From: Vibrio tubiashii
GTDB lineage: Bacteria; Pseudomonadota; Gammaproteobacteria; Enterobacterales; Vibrionaceae
Assembly: GCA_000775715.1 (NCBI GenBank)
Contig: JRWQ01000011.1
Span: 434,001-498,000, forward strand
Direction of reading: 5' to 3'
DNA: 64,000 bases
The position numbers and the translations under genes were made by a program. The notes below the pieces were generated by a model that ran no database searches, was not told the origin of the DNA, and saw only the letters and a program-made list of their open reading frames with translations. Every line of letters starts with the position of its first letter. Position 1 is the first letter of the stretch. Of this stretch, positions 56,840 to 64,000 are shown one piece after another.

Positions 56840-57187
56840 GCGTTCCCCTTATTGACAAACCTACACAACTCGATTGGAGCTTTGCTCTTTTGTTAGGTAT
56901 AACAGTTCATCAGCCTTTTTATTAGTTCGCCCCAACTGTTGCGTTTTGCTTATAATATGCAGCCACGTTGGCGACTATTTCAAGTTGTCCAAAGTTTAGC
57001 TGAGACAATCGTTTTGCGTGATAATTGTATCGAGTTCGATTTTTCAGGACAAACCCCTTAGTATAGACGTCTAACACATGGCACTTTTGCTTTGTTCAAG
57101 TTTATAGTGCTTATGAAGGTCTTGTAGGGCTAAGTAGCCATTTAGCAGGGAAGTGAAGCACTCGAAACCATTTCGCAAGGAGGTGAT
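56840..57187. other. Non-coding region before the LysE-type gene
   Basis: No gene seen in 348 bp. A GTTAGGTATAAC pseudo-palindrome lies near 56895. A perfect AAGGAGGTGAT ribosome binding site precedes the start at 57188. Confidence 0.4.
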
Positions 57188-57814
57188 ATGTTTCCATTAG
57201 AGGTATTTGTTACTTATACACTGGCGTGTTTATTGTTAGTTATCTCACCTGGACCAGATAACTTGCTCGCAATCGGCCGTGGTTTAAGTCAAGGTAAATT
57301 GGCGGCAGTAATGTCAGGCATGTCTTCTGGGGCGGGTATTTTGTTTCATGTCATCGCTGCGACCTTCGGGTTAACTCTTCTAATTCAAACCTCTGAAGTT
57401 GCGTTTTACGTAGTAAAACTCGTTGGTGCTGCTTATTTAATATGGTTGGGTGTTAAAGTTCTTCGTTCGAGAAACCTGTTTTCACTGCAACCTGCAAAAA
57501 AACAATCTTTGAAAGTTATTTTTTCAACTGGCTTTTTATCAGCAGCGCTTAACCCGAAGCCTGGTATGTTTGTTCTTGCTTTTGTACCTCAATTTGTAAA
57601 CCCAAGCTTAGGGTCAGTGACGACTCAAATGTTCGGCTATGGAGTCTGGTTTGCGGTATTAACTGCGGTTGGTTTTAGCTTAATGGGGATCTTCTCGTCT
57701 CAATTGTCTAATTGGCTTAGAAACAAACCTCGACTAGTTTCGGGACTCAATATCGGTGCAGGTATTACATTCGTTTCTTCTGGGTTAGCCGTGGCGTTTA
57801 TGAAGCAGCGATAA
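57188..57814 (+). CDS. LysE/RhtB-family amino acid exporter
   Basis: A 208-residue inner-membrane protein with about six helices and the family signature LLVISPGPDNLLAIGRGLSQ near the N-terminus, then ALNPKPGMFVLAFVPQFV. Members export amino acids such as homoserine, threonine or lysine; the substrate cannot be read. It opens the accessory run at 57-61 kb. Confidence 0.88.
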   Translation: MFPLEVFVTYTLACLLLVISPGPDNLLAIGRGLSQGKLAAVMSGMSSGAGILFHVIAATFGLTLLIQTSEVAFYVVKLVGAAYLIWLGVKVLRSRNLFSLQPAKKQSLKVIFSTGFLSAALNPKPGMFVLAFVPQFVNPSLGSVTTQMFGYGVWFAVLTAVGFSLMGIFSSQLSNWLRNKPRLVSGLNIGAGITFVSSGLAVAFMKQR

Positions 57815-57964
57815 TTTAAGTGTTTACAATATATTTGAGAGTGAGTTACAACGCTTGGCGATGTTAGTTCAGCTCAGCTTAGATACAATGGCTTAGGATC
57901 AGTTGTGATGGTCTTCACCACTGAAAACGACATTCGTTGTCTGAACTTACACCAGAATAAGGAA

Positions 57965-58330
57965 ATGGAAGTGTTTATTAGCGAGGCATCAAAACTATCT
58001 GGAGCTACTCAAAGAGCAATAAGGTTATATGAGTCTCGTGGGCTACTGAATGTTTCTAGATCGGGAAAGTATCGTGTTTATAGTCAGGAAAACATAAACC
58101 TAATCAAGATAATTAAAGAAGCTCAAACTCTTGGAATTACCCTTTCTGATATGGCTGCGCTAAAAACTCAGCAAGAAGATTTTGATTGGAAGTTGGTTAG
58201 TGATTTTCTGGTTAAGAAACAAGCAATGGTTGAAAGAAGCATAGAAGACTTAAAGCTACAAAAGCAGCGCATTCAAGATTATCGAGTTTCGATTGATAAC
58301 TGTATTCGAGAACTTGACTTTGACCTATAG
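57965..58330 (+). CDS. MerR-family transcriptional regulator
   Basis: A 121-residue regulator with an N-terminal MerR helix-turn-helix (EASKLSGATQRAIRLYESRG, then YRVYSQENINLIKII) and a long dimer helix at the C-terminus. No metal cysteine pattern is present, so an organic or redox signal is more likely. The start at 57965 puts the domain at the N-terminus as usual; the GTG at 57905 is less likely. The oxidoreductase gene that follows is its probable target. Confidence 0.82.
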   Translation: MEVFISEASKLSGATQRAIRLYESRGLLNVSRSGKYRVYSQENINLIKIIKEAQTLGITLSDMAALKTQQEDFDWKLVSDFLVKKQAMVERSIEDLKLQKQRIQDYRVSIDNCIRELDFDL

Positions 58331-58377
58331 GTAAGAGTTTAAACTGCATTTTCTACTCAATGCGAATATTTGAACTT

Positions 58378-58953
58378 ATGAAAAAAGTATTAGTTATCAA
58401 TGCTAACCCTAAGCCTGCTAGCTTGTGCAAATCTTTAGCTGAACAATATGTATCTGTTGCGACTGAGCAACATGAAGTTGAGCAAATTAATATAGGTGAC
58501 TTGAGTTTTGAAGTCAGCTTAGACCAAGGATATGATCGAGTCGCCGATTTAGAACCTGAACTTGTGGATTTTCAAAAGAAAATTCAATGGGCTGAGCACA
58601 TCGTTATTGTTAGCCCCGTTTGGTGGGGGACCATACCCGCAAAATTTAAAGGCGCTATTGATAGAACCTTTTTACCTGGTTTTTCATTCAGATATGTAGA
58701 GGGCAAGTCCATTCCTGAGAAGCTGCTGAAAGGACGAACGTCTGAGCTAATTATTACGCTTGATACTCCTACTTTCTGGTACAAGTACGTCAAAGGAAAT
58801 GCAATATATAAACAGTTAAAGCAATCCATTTTGGATTTTTCTGGTATTAACACTATTTCTGCGACTTACTTTGGTCCGGTTATCAGTTCTAATAGCGATA
58901 ATCGGCGAGCTTGGTTGAGTAAAGTCGCGAAGCTAGCGAATCGAATAAAGTGA
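58378..58953 (+). CDS. NAD(P)H-dependent oxidoreductase, flavodoxin-like fold
   Basis: A 191-residue FMN protein of the Flavodoxin_2 (KefF/MdaB/NQO-like) group: VLVINANPKPASLCKSLA phosphate loop, HIVIVSPVWWGTIPAKFKGA and IDRTFLPGFSFRY. Likely reduces quinones or nitro compounds by two-electron transfer. An upstream ATG at 58360 is less likely. Next to the MerR gene, which suggests stress induction. Confidence 0.82.
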   Translation: MKKVLVINANPKPASLCKSLAEQYVSVATEQHEVEQINIGDLSFEVSLDQGYDRVADLEPELVDFQKKIQWAEHIVIVSPVWWGTIPAKFKGAIDRTFLPGFSFRYVEGKSIPEKLLKGRTSELIITLDTPTFWYKYVKGNAIYKQLKQSILDFSGINTISATYFGPVISSNSDNRRAWLSKVAKLANRIK

Positions 58954-59040
58954 CAAGGGTACAATGATTTAGCAAGGTAGCATGGCTCACCGCTCAATAC
59001 GGGCTTATGAATCAGAGTACCCCAATAGTTAAAGGTAAAT

Positions 59041-59544
59041 ATGACGGTTTTAAACATTCTTACTGCACCTGACCCTAGGCTTAAGGTCAAAGCGGAAACG
59101 GTGCAAGACGTATCGATGGTACAAACACTTATTGATGATATGTTAGATACACTATATGCGACCGACAATGGTATCGGTTTGGCATCAACTCAAGTAGGTC
59201 GTAAAGAGGCGGTGGTCATTATAGACCTTTCAGAAAATCGAGATGAACCGTTAGTCTTGATCAATCCTAAAGTGGTTAGTGGCTCAGATAAAGCAATGGG
59301 TCAGGAGGGCTGCTTATCAGTCCCTGACTATTATGCAGACATAGAACGCTTTACCTCTGTTGTTGTATCCGCGTTAGATCGTGAGGGTAAATCAATTACC
59401 ATTGAAAGTGATGGCTTTCTAGCAATAGTAATGCAGCACGAAATTGATCACTTATCAGGAAATTTATTTATCGACTATCTTTCTCCCCTCAAGCGTCAAA
59501 TGGCGATGAAAAAGATTAAAAAGTACCTTAAAGCGCACTCTTAG
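59041..59544 (+). CDS. def: Peptide deformylase (second copy type)
   Basis: A 167-residue metalloenzyme that removes the N-formyl group from new proteins. Motif 1 is GIGLASTQ (S replaces the usual A), motif 2 is EGCLSVPD with the metal cysteine, and motif 3 is QHEIDHL with the catalytic glutamate. All metal ligands are present. The usual def gene sits beside fmt, which is not here, so this is probably a paralog. Confidence 0.92.
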   Translation: MTVLNILTAPDPRLKVKAETVQDVSMVQTLIDDMLDTLYATDNGIGLASTQVGRKEAVVIIDLSENRDEPLVLINPKVVSGSDKAMGQEGCLSVPDYYADIERFTSVVVSALDREGKSITIESDGFLAIVMQHEIDHLSGNLFIDYLSPLKRQMAMKKIKKYLKAHS

Positions 59545-59674
59545 AAGTCTCATGCCAATAAATATTAGGAGGGCTCACAACGTTTGGTCCCCGCATTAGT
59601 GTACGGCGAATAGCTGGTATCAGGGCAGCTTTGTTAGCCGAGCGCTTAGAAATGTACTTGAATGAGATTCAATA
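59545..59674. other. Spacer with attC-like features
   Basis: AGGAGGGCTCACAACGTTTGG (start near 59569) and the end TTTGTTAGCCGAGCGCTTAG (near 59629) are about 60 bp apart and echo the ends of Vibrio integron attC sites, but core sites do not match fully. Confidence 0.25.
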
Positions 59675-60790
59675 ATGAAAAACATTTTATTGCTCGTATG
59701 TATCACAGTGATGAGCACGGCGTGTATTAGCCGAACGAAAGATATTTCGGTTTACTATGGGCTACATTCGGCAGAGGATAAGCAGTTTACTAATATTTAT
59801 CCGCCTAAGTTCCCAAAAGGTGAGCAGCAGAGTGACTACGACAAAATAAATTTTCTGCATGCGGAAGAAATAAAACCGGATAGCTACTGGCTGATCTCAG
59901 ATCCTAACGGAGACATTGACCGTACTGCAGGTTACGACCCAAGTAAACATCAAGTTGCGTTGGATATAAAGCAGATAAAATACAGTAACACGCCCAGTAT
60001 TACTTGGTTGGGGCATGCCGCTTTCATTATTAAAATGCAAGACGGAACAACCTTTGTTACTGATCCTGTCTTTGGAGAATTTGACGGGTTTTGGGGTAAG
60101 CTAGCCACAGTATTTAAAGAAAACAAACGAGTTTCCGATCCTCTAGTTAATGACAATAAATTGAGCTTTGTGGATGGGGTACTGATATCTCACAATCACT
60201 ATGACCACTTAAATCTGGATTCGATAAAGCAGCTAGGCGATAAGCCCGAGTTGTTTGTCCCTTTAAAAGTGGCATCCAATTTATCTGGTATAAATAATGA
60301 TATTAATGAAATGGATTGGTATTCCCATACCAGTTTGAATGCTGTAAATATCCATTTTGTTCCCGCGCAACATAGATCGGGGAGAGGTTTAGGAGATCAA
60401 AACGAAACGCTTTGGGGCGGATGGATACTGGAAAGTCAGAATAAAAAAGTGTTCTTTGCTGGTGACACCGCATACAGCGAAATTTTTAAAGATATTCGCA
60501 GCCAGTATGGTGAGATGGATATCTGCTTAATGCCTATTTCTGCTTATTTTCAAAGACATTATCATTTTACTCCAGAGGATGCACTCCAAGCTGCGGAAGA
60601 ACTCGGCTGTAAAACCTTTATTCCATGGGGGTACGGGACTTTTATATTAGGGTATGAGCACGTAAATGAGCCATTACGACGATTAATGACAGCAGTGCAT
60701 GATATGAAGCCCAGTTTCAATGTGCATACAATGAAAATGGGGCAAACTATGAACTTTAAAGAACTTTTCTCACAACTCAATAGCATTTAG
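59675..60790 (+). CDS. Metallo-beta-lactamase-fold lipoprotein (NAPE-PLD-like)
   Basis: A 371-residue lipoprotein; the signal peptide ends MSTAC with C17 acylated. The metal motif SHNHYDHL, with ITWLGHAAFIIKMQDG and FFAGDTAYSE, fits the RomA/NAPE-PLD group of the fold, which includes phospholipases. The substrate is unknown. The ribosome binding site is weak. 27 bp separate it from the next gene. Confidence 0.82.
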   Translation: MKNILLLVCITVMSTACISRTKDISVYYGLHSAEDKQFTNIYPPKFPKGEQQSDYDKINFLHAEEIKPDSYWLISDPNGDIDRTAGYDPSKHQVALDIKQIKYSNTPSITWLGHAAFIIKMQDGTTFVTDPVFGEFDGFWGKLATVFKENKRVSDPLVNDNKLSFVDGVLISHNHYDHLNLDSIKQLGDKPELFVPLKVASNLSGINNDINEMDWYSHTSLNAVNIHFVPAQHRSGRGLGDQNETLWGGWILESQNKKVFFAGDTAYSEIFKDIRSQYGEMDICLMPISAYFQRHYHFTPEDALQAAEELGCKTFIPWGYGTFILGYEHVNEPLRRLMTAVHDMKPSFNVHTMKMGQTMNFKELFSQLNSI

Positions 60791-60817
60791 CAAACTGTTT
60801 AATAGAAGGAGGCTAGC

Positions 60818-61339
60818 ATGGAAGTCGTCGAAGCAAGCGTAGAGTTAGCTTCTAAACTCTCTAGCTATGCAAAAGAATGTGCAGAGTCAGGTATACCTAA
60901 GTATGTGAATGTAGAACAAAACCCTGAAGCTTATTTAAGAGACTTAGTGAACCGTTCGAAATCTAACTCTGAGCTTTCAAACGGGTACTTACCCAGTACT
61001 ACATACTATTGTTTAGTAAATTCAGAAATACTAGGTGCGATTCGTGTTCGCCGGGGAACCAATGCGAATGTGGAAAATGTGATAGGTCATATTGGGTACG
61101 AAACTCGATCCTCGGCACGAAACAAAGGTGTGGCATCATTTCTTCTCGCCTGGGTTCGCGACAATGTCATCACCGATTCTGTTATTGTCACTTGCGCAGT
61201 TGATAACTTAGCTTCGCAAAAAGTTATTGAAAGTTGTGGTGGTAACTACCTCGGTAACTATACGGATATCCAAGAGGGTACAGTCAGACGCTATCGTTTA
61301 GTTAGTACGCCCGCCGGTCATAAAGTCGACAGAGAGTAG
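60818..61339 (+). CDS. GNAT-family N-acetyltransferase
   Basis: A 173-residue acetyltransferase. The acetyl-CoA loop lies in GYETRSSARNKGVASFLLAW and the C-terminal part includes VTCAVDNLASQKVIESCGG. AAGGAGG lies before the ATG. Substrate unknown. Last gene of the accessory run. Confidence 0.82.
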   Translation: MEVVEASVELASKLSSYAKECAESGIPKYVNVEQNPEAYLRDLVNRSKSNSELSNGYLPSTTYYCLVNSEILGAIRVRRGTNANVENVIGHIGYETRSSARNKGVASFLLAWVRDNVITDSVIVTCAVDNLASQKVIESCGGNYLGNYTDIQEGTVRRYRLVSTPAGHKVDRE

Positions 61340-61490
61340 AGGGCGGTAAATCATGCCTCTATGGAAATGAGCGCACAATTGAACTAGGTGGAAGATGTGA
61401 GGGTAAACCTAATCAGCGAGGGCCTAGGTTCTCAGTCTATGCCAGAGGCCTAGATAACAATTATATTTGTTTGTCAGATTACCACGTTTG

Positions 61491-61545
61491 CGTTTTTGAA
61501 GGCTCAAAAACGGTGAAACCCCGATGTTGGTAGCATCGGGGTTTC
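61491..61545. terminator. Tandem hairpins between the GNAT gene and rplY
   Basis: CGTTTTTGA / TCAAAAACG (61491-61512) and GAAACCCCGATG / CATCGGGGTTTC (61515-61545). Both are perfect stems between convergent genes and probably stop transcription from either side. Confidence 0.7.
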
Positions 61546-61631
61546 GAATTTTTAGATATCTCGGATGGTAAGGCCGATAATCTTATATGCAAAAGGTTGG
61601 ATTAAATCCGACTTAATTCCTTGGTAGGGAA

Positions 61632-61910
61632 TTAGATGCGGATGAAGTCCATGTGCTCAACTTTTGGCTTGAACGCGTGACGTTGAACGTCTTGTGGCTT
61701 AACTTTAACTTCAGCGCCGTCGATCACTAGAACGATACCTTCGTAGAACTCAGGCTTGTCCATTTGGTTAACAACGTCATCGTGGTTAAGAACGATAGAA
61801 ACTGCTGCTTCTTCACCGCCGTATACAACTGCAGGGAATTTACCAGCGTGACGTAGGCGGCGGCTCGCACCTTTACCTAGTTCAGTACGTACTACTGCTT
61901 CAAATTTCAT
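61632..61910 (-). CDS. rplY: 50S ribosomal protein L25
   Basis: A 92-residue 5S rRNA-binding ribosomal protein: [20 protein letters not shown] followed by KFPAVVYGG and [20 protein letters not shown]. This short form lacks the CTC extension, as in E. coli (94). GAGAG upstream of 61910 and the family N-terminus decide the start; the longer frame to 62009 is not conserved. Confidence 0.94.
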   Translation of the reverse strand: MKFEAVVRTELGKGASRRLRHAGKFPAVVYGGEEAAVSIVLNHDDVVNQMDKPEFYEGIVLVIDGAEVKVKPQDVQRHAFKPKVEHMDFIRI

Positions 61911-62146
61911 AGTATTACTCTCAAAAAATAAGATTTTCATAATCACACTAACAATGCGACCTTGTTTAGTGTGGTAAACGCTGAAGAGTAATTGGTAGTA
62001 ACTCTTCAAGCGAGCGCGGATACTATCACTCTATCGTTTTTCTAGCAACTCAAAATCAGCTAAATCCACGATTTTGTGGGCAAATCTAATCAAAAGGTTA
62101 AGTTTGACCCAATGGCTTGTCGTTGATGTGGAAAAAGGGTTTCGAA

Positions 62147-63487
62147 CTAGCTTGCGATTTTTAGTGTGAGTGTCGATTTAAGTCCACCAATTAAACTATT
62201 AGCCAGTTGTAGCTTACCTCGGTAACTGTGAGCCATCTCATTGACGATGTTGAGGCCAAGGCCGCTGCCGGGCGTTGTTTCATCCAGCTTAACTCCGCGC
62301 TTAAGTACCTGTTGCATATCTTCCTCAGCAATGCCAGGTCCATCGTCTTCAATGATAATATCGATCGTTCCTGGTTCGCCCTCGACGGAATGAACTCGAA
62401 TCATATTTGAAGACCACTTGTAGGCATTTTCCAATAAGTTGCCGACCATCTCATCGAGGTCCGTAGGGTCTACAGCAACTTCAATTTCTGAATCAAGTTC
62501 GTTAATTAACGTTACGCCTCGTTCGGCATAAACTTTGTCAAAGGCCATAGAGATCGCATCGACACGCTCTGCTGGGTTGGCTCGTACAGAAAGAATGTTT
62601 TTGGAGCCCGCCATACGAGCTCTGCCCAAGTGGTAGTCAATTTGGCTTTGAATTTGGTGTACAGACGGCAGTAATTGATCTCGATTTTGGATATCGAGTG
62701 AGGAAATTTCATTTCTAAGCACTGAAAGTGGTGTTTTTAGTGCATGGGATAGGTTTCCGGCATGGTTTCTTGCTCGATCAAGCAACTCTTGATAGTGGAA
62801 TAGCAGCGCATTGAGATCTGAAACGACCGGAGCGACCTCTTTGGGGTAGTCTTCATCTAGACTGGTCTTGTCCCCATTTCGTAGCTGACTAAGCTCTATT
62901 TGCATCTTGCTGAGTGGGCTCAATGACCATTGTACCTGCAACATGATCACGGCAAGCACACCGAAGTAGAGTAGAGCTAGAATAATCCAAAGTTGACGCA
63001 TCAAATCATGAACTGTGTCTTCAATCGGTTGTTCATCAACACCAATCAGAACATCAATAGGGCCATCATAATCAGGGTAGTAGAGCTTAGTTTTGATGAA
63101 GATAAGCTTTTCACCGCGAGCGCCAACGTATTCTTTGACTTTGTTGTCGATTGTTATCTGTTGATCCCATAGTGAGCGTGACCTAAGTAGGTCGGTTTTG
63201 GTTTGAGCTGACCAGTACAGACCGCTATAGGGGCGATTGAAGCGTGGATCGGATAAGCTAGAGGCGAGTGTCAGATTGCCAGATTTGTCGGCTTCGATGG
63301 CGGCCGCAATCTCGTCCATATAAACGGATAGCTGAGACTTAGCATCATCGGTCATGTAGTTGAACACCTGGCTTGGCACACTTACCCCAGCAGCAATAAC
63401 CATAGCGGTTAGCCAAACTATAGCCGCTAAGACTAAGCGACTTTTTAAACTTAATTTTTTCAGTAGCAAGCGTTTGTTATTCGGCAT
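62147..63487 (-). CDS. PhoQ/CarS-like sensor histidine kinase
   Basis: A 446-residue membrane kinase. Two helices (about 16-37 and 167-186) frame a periplasmic domain, followed by a HAMP region, a HisKA site in NLSHALKTPLSVLRNE (about 248-263) and an HATPase with DDGPGIAEED and GSGLGLNIV. The ALKTPL H box is typical of PhoQ relatives. In Vibrio cholerae a related pair (CarRS/VprAB) controls lipid A modification; identity is inferred. It overlaps the upstream response regulator gene by 11 bases. Confidence 0.85.
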   Translation of the reverse strand: MPNNKRLLLKKLSLKSRLVLAAIVWLTAMVIAAGVSVPSQVFNYMTDDAKSQLSVYMDEIAAAIEADKSGNLTLASSLSDPRFNRPYSGLYWSAQTKTDLLRSRSLWDQQITIDNKVKEYVGARGEKLIFIKTKLYYPDYDGPIDVLIGVDEQPIEDTVHDLMRQLWIILALLYFGVLAVIMLQVQWSLSPLSKMQIELSQLRNGDKTSLDEDYPKEVAPVVSDLNALLFHYQELLDRARNHAGNLSHALKTPLSVLRNEISSLDIQNRDQLLPSVHQIQSQIDYHLGRARMAGSKNILSVRANPAERVDAISMAFDKVYAERGVTLINELDSEIEVAVDPTDLDEMVGNLLENAYKWSSNMIRVHSVEGEPGTIDIIIEDDGPGIAEEDMQQVLKRGVKLDETTPGSGLGLNIVNEMAHSYRGKLQLANSLIGGLKSTLTLKIAS

Positions 63488-64000
63488 TAAGCTGATACCC
63501 CAAGCCCCTCACTGTTTTGATCACTTTTGGTGCGATTTTTTTACGAATACGACCAATAAATACTTCAATGGTATTTGAATCGCGGTCAAAGTCTTGTTTG
63601 TATATATGTTCTACCAGCTCTGTGCGTGAAATGACCTTTTCTGGGTTATGCATAAAATAAGAAACAACCTTGTACTCAAGGGCCGTCAGACTGACGGCTT
63701 GGCCTTGCCACATCACCTTAGAGGTACGGGTATCTAAACTGAGATTACCCACCTGCATGACTGGGGAAGCATTGCCTGAAGCACGTCTTAGCTGAGAGCG
63801 AATACGCGCGATGAGCTCTAGCATTTCGAAAGGCTTAGTTAAGTAATCGTCTGCTCCTGCGTTTAATCCTTCCACGCGTTGGGTTAATGTGTCACGCGCG
63901 CTGAGGATAATGACTGGGGTATTGATGTGTTCGTCTCTGATACCTTTTAGAACAGTAAGACCATCTAGCTTGGGCAAGCCTAAGTCTAGTACGATGGCAT
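63477..64000 (-). CDS. OmpR-family response regulator (partial, N-terminus outside window)
   Basis: The window holds the last 174 codons. The phosphoacceptor is the D of AIVLDLGLPKLDGLTV, the first residues visible, followed by the receiver lysine in DDYLTKPFEML and a winged-helix DNA-binding domain (SLTALEYKVVSYFMHNPEKV, then SNTIEVFIGRIRKKI). It is the partner of the overlapping kinase gene. The true start lies beyond base 64000; an internal TTG near 63977 should not be taken as the start. Confidence 0.9.
   Translation of the reverse strand, partial: AIVLDLGLPKLDGLTVLKGIRDEHINTPVIILSARDTLTQRVEGLNAGADDYLTKPFEMLELIARIRSQLRRASGNASPVMQVGNLSLDTRTSKVMWQGQAVSLTALEYKVVSYFMHNPEKVISRTELVEHIYKQDFDRDSNTIEVFIGRIRKKIAPKVIKTVRGLGYQLNAE

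Noticed and set aside
56890..56905. GTTAGGT as an integron core site
   Set aside because: The matching left core is not at the right distance and the segment between is too short for attC.

Overview
The window looks like chromosomal DNA of a Vibrio species. Nearly every housekeeping protein reads as a Vibrio ortholog: asnS, the sdaC/sdaA serine pair, an H-NOX/hybrid kinase pair, pabB, fumA, ycjX-ycjF-tyrR, rimJ, ribA, ldtD-mepK-gloC, a TRAP transporter with its two-component system, proVWX and rplY. Gene density is high and spacing is short except in a few AT-rich stretches. No tRNA, rRNA, CRISPR array, insertion sequence or integrase gene was found. All family assignments come from reading the protein sequences; no database search was run.

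Layout. 1-8 kb: end of an outer-membrane barrel gene, aspC, an HD-GYP c-di-GMP phosphodiesterase, a MocR-type regulator, small membrane proteins and asnS. 8-14.4 kb: a chemoreceptor whose periplasmic domain carries a c-type haem motif, a TyrP-like aromatic amino acid permease, then serine catabolism (sdaC, sdaA). 14.6-21 kb: a Nudix hydrolase, an H-NOX gas sensor with its hybrid kinase, pabB and fumA on either side of a PurR-like palindrome. 21-26.7 kb: ycjX-ycjF-tyrR, the same order as in E. coli, then rimJ, a DUF2947 protein and a 57-residue GTG-start gene. 26.8-32.5 kb: ribA and a Fur-controlled imelysin / di-haem / imelysin / DUF1513 cluster. 32.6-37 kb: ldtD-mepK-gloC (peptidoglycan remodelling and methylglyoxal detoxification, E. 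coli order) and two Vibrio proteins. 37.3-42.5 kb: a TRAP transporter of 2-oxo-acid type with a Cache histidine kinase and a LuxR-type response regulator. 42.6-47.5 kb: a small protein under a textbook LexA box, a basic amino acid antiporter, an AEC carrier, a PilZ protein and a tandem pterin-synthase-like protein.

47.5-53 kb is the least ordinary part. It is an AT-rich island with about 600 bp of non-coding DNA on each side. It holds an 880-residue protein of mosaic build, a coiled-coil lipoprotein and a short charged helical protein, preceded by nested palindromes. This is the best candidate for an undescribed system. 53-57 kb is the proVWX osmoprotectant importer with a CosR/EctR-like MarR regulator. 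57-61.4 kb is a run of independent same-strand accessory genes (LysE exporter, MerR regulator, flavodoxin-fold reductase, second peptide deformylase, metallo-beta-lactamase-fold lipoprotein, GNAT acetyltransferase). Some of their spacers look like decayed integron attC sites. The window ends with rplY and a PhoPQ/CarRS-like two-component system cut by the window edge.

Several regulatory signals can be read directly: two Fur boxes, a LexA box overlapping a -10 element, four 11-bp-spaced TGTRA repeats upstream of the haem chemoreceptor, TACGTA repeats upstream of the TRAP operon, and hairpins that bury the ribosome binding sites of ldtD and mepK.
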